Source: Phyllobacteriaceae bacterium (lineage in GTDB: Bacteria > Pseudomonadota > Alphaproteobacteria > Rhizobiales > Rhizobiaceae). Taken from it: a stretch of 64,000 bases of DNA. The stretch spans positions 124,001 to 188,000 of the forward strand of contig PAPF01000026.1 of NCBI GenBank assembly GCA_002708825.1, given 5' to 3'. The notes under the pieces were generated by a model, which was given only the letters and a program-made list of their open reading frames with translations, was not told the origin of the DNA and did not search any database. Shown here piece by piece: positions 27,832-36,897 of the stretch; the stretch's first letter is position 1; each line of letters opens with the position of its first letter. The translations under genes and the position numbers were made by a program.

Positions 27832-30108
27832 TCAGCCGGCGATGCGCGAGAAATCGGCCACCTGGCCGGTCGCCGCGCGAATGCGCGCAAGCAGGGCCAG
27901 CCGGTTGGCGCGCACCCTGTCATCCTCGGCATTGACCAGGACCGCCTCGAAGAAGGCATCGACGGGCTGGCGCAGCCGCGCCATGGCACCCAGCGCCGTT
28001 TCGTAGTCCTCCGCCGCGATGGCTTGTGCAGCCAGGCGCTCGGCCTCTTCCAGGCTGTCGAAGAGCGCGCGTTCCTCGTCCGTCCCGAACAGGGCCGGAT
28101 CGATGGCGGAAGCGATGACGGTGCCCTTCTTTTCCTCCGCGGCCAGGATGTTGGCCGCGCGCTTGGTGCCAGCCAGCAGGTTCGTGCCGTCCTCGGTGCC
28201 GAGAAAGGCCCCCAGCGCCTCCACGCGGCGGATGATAAGCAGGATGTCGTCACTGTCCGGCGAGATGACCGCGTCGATGAGATCGTGGCGCGCGCCGGAA
28301 TCCTTCAGGTAGACCTTCAACCGGTCATGGAAGAAGGACAGGAGGTCGGCGGCGATGCCGCGCGCATCGTTGGCGGCCGCCACATGCGCGAGGTCGTTGA
28401 CCCACTGGTGCTCGAAGTTCTCCGCCACGCGCTGTTCATGCGGCACATGGGTCTCGATGAGGTGGTCGCGAAAGGCTTCGTCCCCGAAGGCGCGATCCGC
28501 CAGGATGCGCTGCAGGTGGGCGGAGGCCACCTGGGCGAGCCCCATGCGCACGCCATTCTCCGCCACGATGCGGATGACGCCGAGCGCGGCGCGGCGCAGC
28601 GCGTAGGGGTCCTTGGAGCCGGTCGGCTTTTCGTCGATGCCCCAGAAGCCGGTCAGCGTGTCCAGCTTGTCGGCCAGCGCCACGGCGATGGAAACGGGAG
28701 CGGCGGGCACCGCGTCGGATGGGCCCTGCGGCTTGTAATGCTCCTCGATGGCCGCGGCCACGGCGTTGTCCTCGCCTTGCAGGGCCGCATAGGTGCGCCC
28801 CATGGCGCCTTGCACCTCCGGGAATTCCTGCACCACTTCCGTTTGCAGGTCGGCCTTGGCCAGCAGCGCCGCGCGCCGTGCCAGCGCGGCGTCGGCGTCA
28901 ACGATGGGCGCCAGCGTCTCCGCCAGCTTGGCAATGCGCTCCACCCGTTCGCCCTGTGTGCCGAGTTTCGCGTGGAAGGTGACGCCGAGATGATCGAGGC
29001 GGGCCATGCGCTGGTCCAGCGGCCTGGCGAGGTCAAGGCCGAACGTGTCTGCGCTGCCCTTCAGTGTGTCGAGATCGGGCAGGTCGGCCTGGTCGGTATG
29101 CCAGAAATAGAGGGCATCGGAGAGGCGCGCGCGCACCACCTTGCCGTTGCCATAGGCGATTTCCCTGCCGCCATCGCGCGCCTCGATGTTGGCGACGAGG
29201 ATGAAACGGTTGGAAAGCGCGCCGTCCTTGCGGGTGACGAAGCACTTCTGGTTGGTCTTGATGGTCAGCCGGGTGACCTCGTCCGGGATTTCAAGGAACG
29301 CTTCCTCGAATTCGCCCATCAGCACCACGGGCCATTCGACAAGGCCGGAGACCTCTTCGGCCAGACCCTCGTCCTCCACCAGTTCCAGCCCGTTGGCGAA
29401 GGCCAGGTTGCGCGCGTCCTCGAGGATGATCTGCTTGCGCCGTTCGGCGTCGAGGATCACCTTCGCCTTTTCAAGGCCTGCCACGTAGTCGTCGAACCGG
29501 CGCACCGTGAAGGCATCGGGTGCATGGAACCGGTGGCCCCGCGTCTCGTTGCCGGCGCGGATGCCGTCGACCTCGAAATCCACGACCCTGGTTTCCTCGG
29601 TCTCCGGTCCGAAGGTGCACAGGATGGATTCCAGCGGACGCACCCAGCGCAGCGAGCCGGGCTCGGCGGATGCCGCGCCCCAGCGCATGGATTTCGGCCA
29701 CGGGAAGCCGCGGATGATCCCCGGCATGATATCGGCGACGATGGCCTCCGCGTCGCGGCCGGGCGTCTCGATCACGGCGACGTAGAAATCGCCTTTCTTG
29801 GGATCCGAGCGGATTTCCGCCTGGTCGATCGAGGCAAGGCCCGCGCCGCGCAGGAAGCCCTCGATGGCCTTTTCCGGTGCGTCTGTGCGCGGCCCCTTGC
29901 GTTCCTCGCGAACATCCTTCGAGCGGGCCGTCAGCCCGCGGATGTCGAGCGTCAGCCGTCGCGGGGTCCAGTACTCCCGCGCTGCCTCGTAGGTCAGGCC
30001 CGCTTCGACAAGACCGTCGGTCACCAGCTTCCTCAGGTCGCCGGCAGCCTTGCGCTGCATTCGGGCCGGGATTTCCTCGGAGCGGAGTTCAAGCAGAAGA
30101 TCGGGCAT
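27832..30108 (-). CDS. glyS: Glycyl-tRNA synthetase beta subunit
   Basis: GlyS is the tRNA-binding subunit of the two-subunit bacterial glycyl-tRNA synthetase. The 758-residue length is slightly above the usual 690-700. The N-terminus [18 protein letters not shown] is diagnostic; the C-terminal region carries the HD-like and anticodon-binding parts. The start is ATG 30108 after GAGGAGCCCTTG. The stop codon of the DUF559 gene overlaps this ATG by one base (TGATG). The partner glyQ is 2.3 kb upstream, with unrelated genes and a terminator in between. Confidence 0.95.
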   Translation of the reverse strand: MPDLLLELRSEEIPARMQRKAAGDLRKLVTDGLVEAGLTYEAAREYWTPRRLTLDIRGLTARSKDVREERKGPRTDAPEKAIEGFLRGAGLASIDQAEIRSDPKKGDFYVAVIETPGRDAEAIVADIMPGIIRGFPWPKSMRWGAASAEPGSLRWVRPLESILCTFGPETEETRVVDFEVDGIRAGNETRGHRFHAPDAFTVRRFDDYVAGLEKAKVILDAERRKQIILEDARNLAFANGLELVEDEGLAEEVSGLVEWPVVLMGEFEEAFLEIPDEVTRLTIKTNQKCFVTRKDGALSNRFILVANIEARDGGREIAYGNGKVVRARLSDALYFWHTDQADLPDLDTLKGSADTFGLDLARPLDQRMARLDHLGVTFHAKLGTQGERVERIAKLAETLAPIVDADAALARRAALLAKADLQTEVVQEFPEVQGAMGRTYAALQGEDNAVAAAIEEHYKPQGPSDAVPAAPVSIAVALADKLDTLTGFWGIDEKPTGSKDPYALRRAALGVIRIVAENGVRMGLAQVASAHLQRILADRAFGDEAFRDHLIETHVPHEQRVAENFEHQWVNDLAHVAAANDARGIAADLLSFFHDRLKVYLKDSGARHDLIDAVISPDSDDILLIIRRVEALGAFLGTEDGTNLLAGTKRAANILAAEEKKGTVIASAIDPALFGTDEERALFDSLEEAERLAAQAIAAEDYETALGAMARLRQPVDAFFEAVLVNAEDDRVRANRLALLARIRAATGQVADFSRIAG

Positions 30109-30581
30109 CAAGGGCTCCTCACCCTCCCCTTGATGGGGAGGGTCGGCGCGTCAGCGCCGGGGTGGGGTGTTGCTTCCTGCTCACCCCCACCCGCGCCATC
30201 GGTGCGACCTCCCCCATCGAGGGGGAGGTGGGAGCGCGCGTCCTCGACGGCGCAATAAATCGTATCGAGCACGGAATCCAGTTCATATTTGACGTCATGG
30301 GTCCAAAATCGCAAAACGCGGTACCCTTGGCTGCTGAGCCAGGCATCCCTGCGGGCATCGTGCCGCATCTGCATTTCTTCGCCGTGCTGCCTTCCGTCTA
30401 TCTCGATGATGATCCGCAACCTGTGGCAGGCAAAGTCCGCGCAGTAGGGCCCTATCGGCACCTGACGCCGGAAATGGGTTCCTTCAAGCGGGATTCGCCA
30501 GAGGTGTTGCCAGAGCCGGGCCTCCATATCCTGCATGCTGTTTCTCAGTGTTCGGGCGGATTGGATGCGAAAGCGCTTCAT
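30108..30581 (-). CDS. DUF559 (Vsr-like) endonuclease domain protein ending in a repeat
   Basis: The 157-residue protein contains a DUF559 domain, a member of the PD-(D/E)XK/Vsr-like nuclease fold. Visible are [49 protein letters not shown] and GYRVLRFW. The residues EIDGRQH form the likely metal and catalytic centre. The last 40 or so residues are translated from a palindromic repeat and are unlike the family. No good ribosome binding site is visible; a GTG at 30608 is an alternative start. The gene ends in the glyS start codon, so it is probably co-translated with glyS. Confidence 0.8.
   Translation of the reverse strand: MKRFRIQSARTLRNSMQDMEARLWQHLWRIPLEGTHFRRQVPIGPYCADFACHRLRIIIEIDGRQHGEEMQMRHDARRDAWLSSQGYRVLRFWTHDVKYELDSVLDTIYCAVEDARSHLPLDGGGRTDGAGGGEQEATPHPGADAPTLPIKGRVRSP
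30121..30229. repeat. Mosaic palindromic repeat between DUF559 and glyS
   Basis: Two perfect 9-base hairpins flank the element: ACCCTCCCC/GGGGAGGGT at 30121-30143 and ACCTCCCCC/GGGGGAGGT at 30207-30229, each with a five-base loop. Inside are GGCGC/GCGCC at 30145-30158 and a GGTGGGG/CCCCACC pair around 30161-30192. From memory such GC-rich REP-like elements are dispersed in Mesorhizobium-type genomes. Confidence 0.8.
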
Positions 30582-30632
30582 GCGCGCGATGATTGCATCA
30601 CCCCGCACGTCTTGTCACCCGCCGCGCCAATG

Positions 30633-30662
30633 AAAAAGGGCGCGCCCTCAAAAGGCGCGCCC
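30633..30662 (-). terminator. Intrinsic terminator after the fasciclin gene
   Basis: On the minus strand GGGCGCGCC pairs with GGCGCGCCC around a TTTTGAG loop, followed by TTTTT (30637-30633). It lies 37 bases past the fasciclin stop, and it also stands between glyQ and glyS. Confidence 0.85.
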
Positions 30663-30698
30663 CGTCCTGCCACGGACAGTCAGAGGAGAGGGTTCGGG

Positions 30699-31187
30699 TC
30701 AGTCCTGCGGCAGAATCACGGAGTCGATCACGTGGATGACGCCATTGTCGGCGGCCACATCGGCGGACACCACCTTGGCGCCGTCCACCATCACGCCGTC
30801 GGCGCCCTTGGTCACTTCGATGGTGGTGTCGCCGGCGGCCTTCAGCGTGGCGACCTCGCTTGTTCCTTCGGCGATGTCGCCGGCCATGATCTTGGAGGGC
30901 ACGACGTGGTACTGCAGGATCGCGACGAGCTTGTCCTTGTTCTCCGGCTTCAGCAGGTCTTCCACCGTGCCGGCGGGCAGCTTGGCGAAGGCTTCGTCGG
31001 TCGGCGCGAAGACGGTGAGGTTCTCGCCGGTGGCGAGCGCATCGGCAAGGCCCGCGGCCTGGGCAGCAGCCAGCAGCGTGGTGAAGGAACCGGCCGACTG
31101 GGCCGTCTCGACGATGTTGGCGGCGGCAGCCGGGGTGGCGGCGGCAGCGCCGATAACGATGGCGGAGGCAAAGGCATGAATGCGCAT
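30699..31187 (-). CDS. Secreted fasciclin domain protein
   Basis: The 162-residue protein has a signal peptide (about residues 1-23, [22 protein letters not shown]) and a single FAS1 domain. The H1 motif is [20 protein letters not shown], the central YH motif is [12 protein letters not shown], and the H2 region is [18 protein letters not shown]1 proteins are extracytoplasmic adhesion or stress proteins in bacteria. It is followed by its own terminator and separates the two glycyl-tRNA synthetase genes. Confidence 0.9.
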   Translation of the reverse strand: MRIHAFASAIVIGAAAATPAAAANIVETAQSAGSFTTLLAAAQAAGLADALATGENLTVFAPTDEAFAKLPAGTVEDLLKPENKDKLVAILQYHVVPSKIMAGDIAEGTSEVATLKAAGDTTIEVTKGADGVMVDGAKVVSADVAADNGVIHVIDSVILPQD

Positions 31188-31550
31188 GAGTACTTCTCCC
31201 GATGGTGAATGACTGTTCGGCAGCCCTTGTCCTTCAGCGGGGGCGGGCTGGCCGGCGACAGGTTCTGTTTGCGTCCTGTCCCCCGCTTACACGCCGGCTC
31301 CCGGCGGACGGTTCAGTCAAAACCGGCCCGCCAGTTTTCCATCACGCCTGCGTGAAACCGGTGATCCGGCAACGCTTCGCCACAATCGGTTTCGCCAGGA
31401 AAACCCGGCGGGCGTGAACCTTGACGGCCTCTTACGACACAAAAGGATATGCCTGTCCCGTCCGGGTGAACGCCGGCTGAACAGCCCCGTCAGCACCGGT
31501 TCAAGCACGGCGGGGCAGGCTGCCTTCACTGCTTTTCATGCGAGGCCGCC

Positions 31551-31721
31551 ATGTCCATCTCCGCAACGCTTCATTCGATCCTGCTGACGGCCTGCCTCGC
31601 CAGCCATGTGCAGGCCGATGTGTTTCACATGGCCGGAATGCGCCGCGCCGTGGAAGCAACCGCCAAGGAGCCGCACAAGCCGCCGCGGACGGCCCGGGGG
31701 ATCATGATCGCCCGCTCATGA
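31551..31721 (+). CDS. Possible small exported peptide
   Basis: The 56-codon frame begins MSISATLHSILLTACLASHVQA and then becomes hydrophilic and basic, ending RGIMIARS. The beginning looks like a signal peptide, and GAGG precedes the ATG by six bases. A TTGACG (31421-31426) and GGATAT (31445-31450) pair with an 18-base spacer could be its promoter. It stands on the strand opposite to its neighbours. There is no recognised family, so it may be spurious. Confidence 0.3.
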   Translation: MSISATLHSILLTACLASHVQADVFHMAGMRRAVEATAKEPHKPPRTARGIMIARS

Positions 31722-31750
31722 ATCGGGAATGGGAAACGCCGGCAGGGGGC

Positions 31751-32059
31751 TCAGATGTTTCGCCACCAATCCGAAAGGATTGCGAAGAGACCGTTTGCGG
31801 CGCCGAGGCTGATCAGCACCGGTTCACCCGTCAGGGCAAACTTTCCCATTTCCGGCATCAGGGCATAGAGGCAGAACAGCGATAGCGGGAAAATGCTCGC
31901 GCCGCGCAGCATGTCGAGGAAGATGGTCTGTCCGTTCAGCGGATTGGGCGACTTGCGCACTTTGTTCAGGATGGCTGCCGCAAAGGCGAAGGCAATCGCG
32001 AAGCCGAAGCTGACCACGTGCATCAGGTTGGAATTGAGTGAGAATATGCTGTTTTCCAA
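31751..32059 (-). CDS. Small membrane protein, second of a pair
   Basis: The 102-residue protein has three likely membrane helices: residues 14-32 (VVSFGFAIAFAFAAAIL), 46-68 and 76-95. I do not recognise a family. It starts with a TTG (32059) placed five bases after the stop of the partner gene, with GAGG three bases before it, so it relies on coupling. The base composition is clearly lower in GC than the surrounding genes. Together with the partner it may be an acquired two-gene unit; a holin-like or immunity-like role can only be guessed. Confidence 0.5.
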   Translation of the reverse strand: MENSIFSLNSNLMHVVSFGFAIAFAFAAAILNKVRKSPNPLNGQTIFLDMLRGASIFPLSLFCLYALMPEMGKFALTGEPVLISLGAANGLFAILSDWWRNI

Positions 32060-32064
32060 GCGCC

Positions 32065-32286
32065 TCAGGCCAGCAGCGACATCTTTGTCAGAATCGCTGA
32101 AGTCACGCCCCCTCCGATCAATGCAGCCCAGACGTCGGTCTGGGTCGATGTGTCGAAGCCGAACAGGGGAGCGAATGTGCCGAAGGCGGCGACAGAAAGG
32201 ACGGCACCGCCAGTCGCCAGTTTAGCTATACGCAGGACCTTGAGAAACATGTCACCGTCATGATTGATCTGGTTTCGAATCGACAT
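32065..32286 (-). CDS. Small membrane protein, first of a pair
   Basis: The frame gives 73 residues from ATG 32286, or 61 from ATG 32250. Two hydrophobic segments are seen, about residues 22-44 and 51-70 (VWAALIGGGVTSAILTKM). A promoter at 32319-32291 would start transcription about at the first ATG, which favours the second start. No family is recognised. The gene is two hundred bases or less from the glyQ 3' end on the same strand, and the partner gene follows after five bases. Confidence 0.5.
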   Translation of the reverse strand: MSIRNQINHDGDMFLKVLRIAKLATGGAVLSVAAFGTFAPLFGFDTSTQTDVWAALIGGGVTSAILTKMSLLA

Positions 32287-32290
32287 GACA

Positions 32291-32319
32291 GGGATAAAAC
32301 CTCAACTTTTGCGCGTCAA
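32291..32319 (-). promoter_or_regulatory. Candidate promoter of the small membrane protein pair
   Basis: On the minus strand TTGACG (32319-32314) and TATCCC (32296-32291) are separated by 17 bases within AT-rich DNA. Transcription would begin near 32284. Confidence 0.4.
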
Positions 32320-32370
32320 TTGGTCAGTCTGCTCTTTAATCGTTAACAGTGGATAACCGCGACCGTCTTT

Positions 32371-33321
32371 TCAAGCAGCAACTGTATCTTTCGCCATCGC
32401 CGCGCCGCCGGCTTCCGTCAGAAGGAAGGCTTCGCCGCATTGCCGGGCAAGATTGCGCACGCGCAGGATATAGCTCTGCCGCTCCGTCACCGAGATCACG
32501 CCGCGCGCATCCAGCAGGTTGAACACATGCGAGGCCTTGATGCACTGGTCATAGGCCGGCAGCACGCATTTGTGCAGGTTGCCTGGCTGGTCCGGCGCGC
32601 CGGCGGCCAGCAGCGCGGCGCATTCCTTTTCCGCGTCGATGAAATGCTGGTGCAGCATGGCGGTGTTGGCATATTCGAAATTATGCCGTGAATATTCCTG
32701 CTCGGCCTGCAGGAAGACGTCGCCATAGGTCACCTTCTCGGCGCCCTCGCGGCCGTTGAAATTGAGGTCGTAGACATTGTCGACGCCCTGTACATACATG
32801 GCGATGCGCTCCAGCCCGTAGGTCAGTTCGCCGGAGACGGGCGCGCATTCGATGCCGCAGACCTGCTGGAAATAGGTGAACTGCGAAACCTCCATGCCGT
32901 CGCACCAGCATTCCCAGCCAAGCCCCCAGGCGCCCAGCGTCGGGCTTTCCCAGTCGTCCTCGACGAAGCGGATGTCATGGACGAGCGGATCGAGGCCGAT
33001 GGCTTCCAGCGAGCCGAGATAGAGTTCCTGCAGGTTCGACGGATTGGGCTTCAGGATCACCTGGTACTGGTAGTAATGCTGCAGCCGGTTCGGGTTTTCG
33101 CCATAGCGCCCGTCCTTCGGCCGCCGCGAAGGCTGGACATAGGCCGCGTTCCACGGCTTCGGCCCCAGCGAGCGCAGCGTCGTGGCCGGGTGGAACGTGC
33201 CGGCACCCACTTCCATGTCGTAGGGCTGAAGGATGGCGCAGCCGTAATCGGCCCAGTAGTTGTGCAGGGCGAGGATCAGCCCTTGGAAGGAACGCTGCGG
33301 GCTCATGTGATCGGCAGTCAT
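32371..33321 (-). CDS. glyQ: Glycyl-tRNA synthetase alpha subunit
   Basis: GlyQ is the catalytic class II subunit that makes glycyl-adenylate. The 316-residue protein is well conserved: [57 protein letters not shown] and [20 protein letters not shown] (split by residues not shown). Position 33321 is chosen as start; ATG 33306 is possible. Neither has a strong ribosome binding site. Its usual partner glyS is not adjacent, being separated by small membrane protein and fasciclin genes. Confidence 0.96.
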   Translation of the reverse strand: MTADHMSPQRSFQGLILALHNYWADYGCAILQPYDMEVGAGTFHPATTLRSLGPKPWNAAYVQPSRRPKDGRYGENPNRLQHYYQYQVILKPNPSNLQELYLGSLEAIGLDPLVHDIRFVEDDWESPTLGAWGLGWECWCDGMEVSQFTYFQQVCGIECAPVSGELTYGLERIAMYVQGVDNVYDLNFNGREGAEKVTYGDVFLQAEQEYSRHNFEYANTAMLHQHFIDAEKECAALLAAGAPDQPGNLHKCVLPAYDQCIKASHVFNLLDARGVISVTERQSYILRVRNLARQCGEAFLLTEAGGAAMAKDTVAA

Positions 33322-33382
33322 GGCGGCCTTGCTCGTCTTGAAACGGTCGATGCCGCTGCTTAGACCCGGCAGCGGAGCGCGG

Positions 33383-34786
33383 TCAAGGCGCCAGCTTCGC
33401 GGGCAGGTCTGGGCCAATCCGCTTCGCGGCGGTCTCCGGCCGTTCGGCTCCGGACATTGAAATCCCGGCGAGGTTGATGTCCAAGAGCGGAAGGCCGCCC
33501 GCCATCGCCGGCCTGAAAGCGATGTCCCTCGGCCTCAGATGCACCGGAACATGGCCCAGGAAGGCCAGCGGACGCCGAGCGGTCGCGGGTCGGCCAGGCG
33601 CGAAACGCTGCGCCGTCCCTGCGGCCAGCTTTGCGGAAATCGAGCCGGTCGCCATCCTGTCGAGCATTTCACGCGCCTTGTCGCGGCTGCCCATCGGCGC
33701 GTAGGCCGCGGCGATGATGGACGGTCCGGCAGGCGCAGGGCTCTCGGCCGACCTTGGCAATGGCGCGGCGGCGGCCATCATCCTGTAGGAGGCGGCGAGC
33801 CGGTCCTTCATCGGCGCCAGCACGGCACGGGCAAAACGCACCCGCGCGCCATCGTTCAGCGCGCGCTCGCGCGACAGGGGAAGCGGCACGCGCTCGCCGG
33901 CGGGCGGCGGCACGGTGGCCGACACCCTGACGCCGTCCTCGCCGGATGGCGGATCCTGTACGGGTACGAGGTCCGGGAACGGCCATGCCTTTTGCAGTTC
34001 CCCTCGCGTCATGGCCGCCACGTTGACGTCGATGTCGTCGGGCGTGCCGGGCGGCCGGTAGGGGCAGGACCTGCGCGAGCAGTTGACCTGGGTTGCGAAC
34101 TGCCACAGCGCGTAGCCGGTCCAGTTGCCTTTCGGAAAATGATCGCCGATGGCCGGCTTGTAGCGCGCATACCAGAGGTTCAGCCGCGACAGCACCGGGT
34201 AGGCATCGCGGTTGTCCGCGATGTGGCGGGAGGTGTTGCCGTTGGTGTAGAGTACCGGCCAGCGTCCGAGCCGGGCATGGATGTGGCGGACGAAGATTTC
34301 CGCGTCCTCCAGCGACATCCACTCGTCCGAATTGTCCTCGATGTCGAGCGCGATCAGGTCGTCCGGGCCGGGCTGGGCAAAATCGATGAAGTGGTTGGCC
34401 TGGTCGATCGGGTTGCCCGGCCGTCCGAGATGATAGGCGCCCCACAGCATGCCGAGCGATTTCGCCATCATCCGGCGCGTGTGGTAAAGTTCCTTCGCAA
34501 CCGAATAGCGCTTCCACAGCGCGCTGCACAGCCGCTTTTCCGTCTCGCCGCCGGAGCAACGGTATTTCGGAGGCAGACCGTCGGAAGCCTTGTTGATGAA
34601 ACCGGCGATCCGTTTGTCCTTGGCCAGTTCATGCCAGTCGATGGGGTTGTACTCGTAGGCGTCGATGACCAGCGCATTGGCCGGGTTTTCCCAGGGGCGC
34701 GTGAAACCGGCCGTCTGTGCCGGCAGGGCAAGGACCACCGCAGCCGCCACCGCCGCGCCGCCAAACCATGAGATGTATGCCCGCAT
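33383..34786 (-). CDS. Secreted GH25 lysozyme-like protein
   Basis: The 467-residue protein has an export signal (residues 1-26). A glycoside hydrolase family 25 domain fills about residues 40-265: [41 protein letters not shown] with the catalytic acidic residues, [24 protein letters not shown] and DIDVN. It would cleave peptidoglycan glycan strands. The C-terminal 200 residues are low in complexity, rich in Pro, Ala and Arg, with no known domain. It reads toward glyQ with a 61-base gap and may share its transcript. Confidence 0.85.
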   Translation of the reverse strand: MRAYISWFGGAAVAAAVVLALPAQTAGFTRPWENPANALVIDAYEYNPIDWHELAKDKRIAGFINKASDGLPPKYRCSGGETEKRLCSALWKRYSVAKELYHTRRMMAKSLGMLWGAYHLGRPGNPIDQANHFIDFAQPGPDDLIALDIEDNSDEWMSLEDAEIFVRHIHARLGRWPVLYTNGNTSRHIADNRDAYPVLSRLNLWYARYKPAIGDHFPKGNWTGYALWQFATQVNCSRRSCPYRPPGTPDDIDVNVAAMTRGELQKAWPFPDLVPVQDPPSGEDGVRVSATVPPPAGERVPLPLSRERALNDGARVRFARAVLAPMKDRLAASYRMMAAAAPLPRSAESPAPAGPSIIAAAYAPMGSRDKAREMLDRMATGSISAKLAAGTAQRFAPGRPATARRPLAFLGHVPVHLRPRDIAFRPAMAGGLPLLDINLAGISMSGAERPETAAKRIGPDLPAKLAP

Positions 34787-35035
34787 TGTCTGCTCCAGGA
34801 TCCCCCGGCATCCGATCAGGGTGCCGTTTCATGTTTAATGAAAGGTTGAACGGGGTCTGGCCCCGAGAACCGGATGCCACCCGATGATGGCCCGGTCGTG
34901 CCCGCAACCGGGCGCGAAGGAGGCAATTGCACGGCAGCTTTTCCTGTCAAATGTCATCTGGAAAACAGTGCGGGCTTGAAAAACCGGGCAGGAACGTCAA
35001 GAAATCGCTTCCACAGCACGATCCGGAGGAACCCC

Positions 35036-36808
35036 ATGTATCGCAGCCCCGTCGCGGAGATCGCCTTCACGCTCAAGCATGTCGCCGGTGTCGGCAAGGC
35101 CATGGACGAGGGCCTGCTCGGCGACCTGTCGGAGGACCTTCTGGACGCGATCCTGGAAGAAGCGGGCAAGTTCGCCTCCGAGGAGATCGCCCCGCTCTAC
35201 AAGGTGGGTGACACCCAGGGCTGCACCCATGCCGACGGCAAGGTGACGCTGCCCGACGGCTGGGCCGATCTCTACCGGCGCTGGGCTGCCGGCGGCTGGA
35301 ACGCCATTTCCGGCCCCGTCGATTTCGGCGGCCAGGGCCTGCCGGTCTCGCTCAACACGGCCACCCAGGAAATGTGGAATTCCGCCTCCATGGGCTTCGC
35401 GCTCGGGCCGATGCTGACCATGGGCGCCATCGAGGCGCTGGAGGCCCATGGTTCCGACGACCTCAAGGCGAAGTTCCTTGAAAAGCTCGTGTCGGGCGAA
35501 TGGACCGGCACCATGAACCTGACCGAACCGCAGGCCGGTTCCGATCTCAATGCGCTCCGTGCCCGTGCCGAACCGGCCGGCGATGGCACTTACCGCATCT
35601 TCGGTCAGAAGATCTTCATCACCTGGGGCGAGCATGACGCCGCCGACAACATCATTCACCTCGTGCTGGCGCGCCTGCCCGACGCACCGGCCGGCACCCG
35701 CGGCATCTCGCTCTTCCTCGTGCCGAAGTTCCTCGTCAATGACGATGGCAGCCTCGGCGCGCGCAATGATGCCGTCTGCCATTCCATCGAGCACAAGCTC
35801 GGCATCCATGGCTCGCCCACCTGCACCATGATCTATGGCGACGGAAAGCATGGCGATGCACCCGGCGCCATCGGCTACCTGATCGGCGAGGAGAATCGCG
35901 GCCTGGCCTGCATGTTCACCATGATGAACAATGCCCGCCTGAACGTCGGCATACAGGGCGTCTCCGTGGCCGAGGCGGCCTACCAGCATGCGCTCGCCTA
36001 TGCGCTCGACCGCCGCCAGGGCAAGGCGCCCGGCCATGACGGCGAGGGCATGGCGCCCATCATCCACCATGCCGATATCCGCCGCACGCTTCTGACCATG
36101 AAGGCGCTCACCCAGGCCGCGCGTGCCATCTGCTACAATTGCGCCCACGCCATCGACATGGGCCGTGCAGGCGGGGAGGGGGGCGCTCACTGGCGCGACC
36201 GCGCCGGCCTGCTGACGCCCGTCGCCAAGGCGTTCTCCACCGATATTGGCGTCGATGTCGCCTCCATGGGCATCCAGGTGCATGGCGGCATGGGTTTCAT
36301 CGAGGAGACGGGCGCTGCCGCCTATCTGCGCGATGCCCGCATCGCACCCATCTACGAGGGCACGAACGGCATCCAGGCCATCGACCTCGTCACCCGCAAG
36401 CTGCCGCTGGGCGCAGGCGAACAGGTGCACGGCTACATCGCGGAACTGCGCGGCGATGCCGAAACCGCGCGGACGTCCAACGATCCGGCGCTCGGCGAGA
36501 CCGGCGCCCGCCTTGACGCCGCACTGGACGACCTGGAAGCCGCGACCCGCTTCCTGCAGGATGCCTTGTCCGGCGGGCGCATGGAGGAGGCGCTTTCCGG
36601 TGCCACGCCCTATCTGCGCCTGTTCGCGCTGGCCGCGGGCGGCTGCTACCTGGCCCGTGCCGCGGCAACCGGGGAAGGCGAGGGCCGCGCCGCGCTGGCC
36701 CGCTTCTTTGCCGAGAATCTCGTCAGCGAAACATCGGCGCTCAAGGATCGTGTCATGGCGGGCGCTGCCAGCCTGGAGGCCGCTTCCGCCGCCCTGCTCG
36801 CCTCATGA
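35036..36808 (+). CDS. Large acyl-CoA dehydrogenase (DmdC/AidB-like)
   Basis: This 590-residue flavoenzyme is of the long class with extra N- and C-terminal domains, as in 3-methylmercaptopropionyl-CoA dehydrogenase (DmdC). It starts MYRSPVAEIAFTLKHVAGVG after CGGAGGAACCCC. Typical blocks are GTMNLTEPQAGSDLNALR, HKLGIHGSPTCTM, NNARLNVGIQG and AYLRDARIAPIYEGTNGIQA. The glutamate in YEGTNGIQA is in the catalytic base position. The specific acyl-CoA is unknown. A crotonase gene follows 89 bases downstream. Confidence 0.9.
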   Translation: MYRSPVAEIAFTLKHVAGVGKAMDEGLLGDLSEDLLDAILEEAGKFASEEIAPLYKVGDTQGCTHADGKVTLPDGWADLYRRWAAGGWNAISGPVDFGGQGLPVSLNTATQEMWNSASMGFALGPMLTMGAIEALEAHGSDDLKAKFLEKLVSGEWTGTMNLTEPQAGSDLNALRARAEPAGDGTYRIFGQKIFITWGEHDAADNIIHLVLARLPDAPAGTRGISLFLVPKFLVNDDGSLGARNDAVCHSIEHKLGIHGSPTCTMIYGDGKHGDAPGAIGYLIGEENRGLACMFTMMNNARLNVGIQGVSVAEAAYQHALAYALDRRQGKAPGHDGEGMAPIIHHADIRRTLLTMKALTQAARAICYNCAHAIDMGRAGGEGGAHWRDRAGLLTPVAKAFSTDIGVDVASMGIQVHGGMGFIEETGAAAYLRDARIAPIYEGTNGIQAIDLVTRKLPLGAGEQVHGYIAELRGDAETARTSNDPALGETGARLDAALDDLEAATRFLQDALSGGRMEEALSGATPYLRLFALAAGGCYLARAAATGEGEGRAALARFFAENLVSETSALKDRVMAGAASLEAASAALLAS

Positions 36809-36812
36809 CGGA

Positions 36813-36834
36813 TTTCCCCTTACGTAAACGGAAA
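36813..36834. promoter_or_regulatory. Palindrome upstream of the crotonase gene
   Basis: The arms TTTCCCCTTAC (36813-36823) and GTAAACGGAAA (36824-36834) match at nine of eleven pairs around a TTACGTAA centre. It lies between the dehydrogenase stop and the crotonase start and is a likely operator for the latter. The centre resembles sites I recall for LiuR-type regulators of acyl-CoA catabolism, but I am not certain. Confidence 0.5.
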
Positions 36835-36897
36835 TAATCCTTGCGCTCGCGCCGGGCCTGACGCAATGATCGCCCGGCACGCCAGGGAGGAAACGGA

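Noticed and set aside
27796-30258. An 820-codon frame on the plus strand
   Set aside because: It is the antisense frame of glyS, which has clear family motifs; long antisense frames are expected at this GC content.
31538-31885. A 115-codon plus-strand frame opposite the small membrane protein
   Set aside because: It has no signal, no good ribosome binding site and an amino acid composition typical of an antisense frame; the 56-codon frame at 31551 in another register is a better though weak candidate.
34827-34843. TTTCAT-GTTTA-ATGAAA palindrome between the GH25 gene and the acyl-CoA dehydrogenase gene
   Set aside because: The arms are only six bases in AT-rich DNA and no convincing promoter is linked to it.
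34997-36430. A 477-codon frame on the minus strand
   Set aside because: It is antisense to the acyl-CoA dehydrogenase and shows no recognisable motif.
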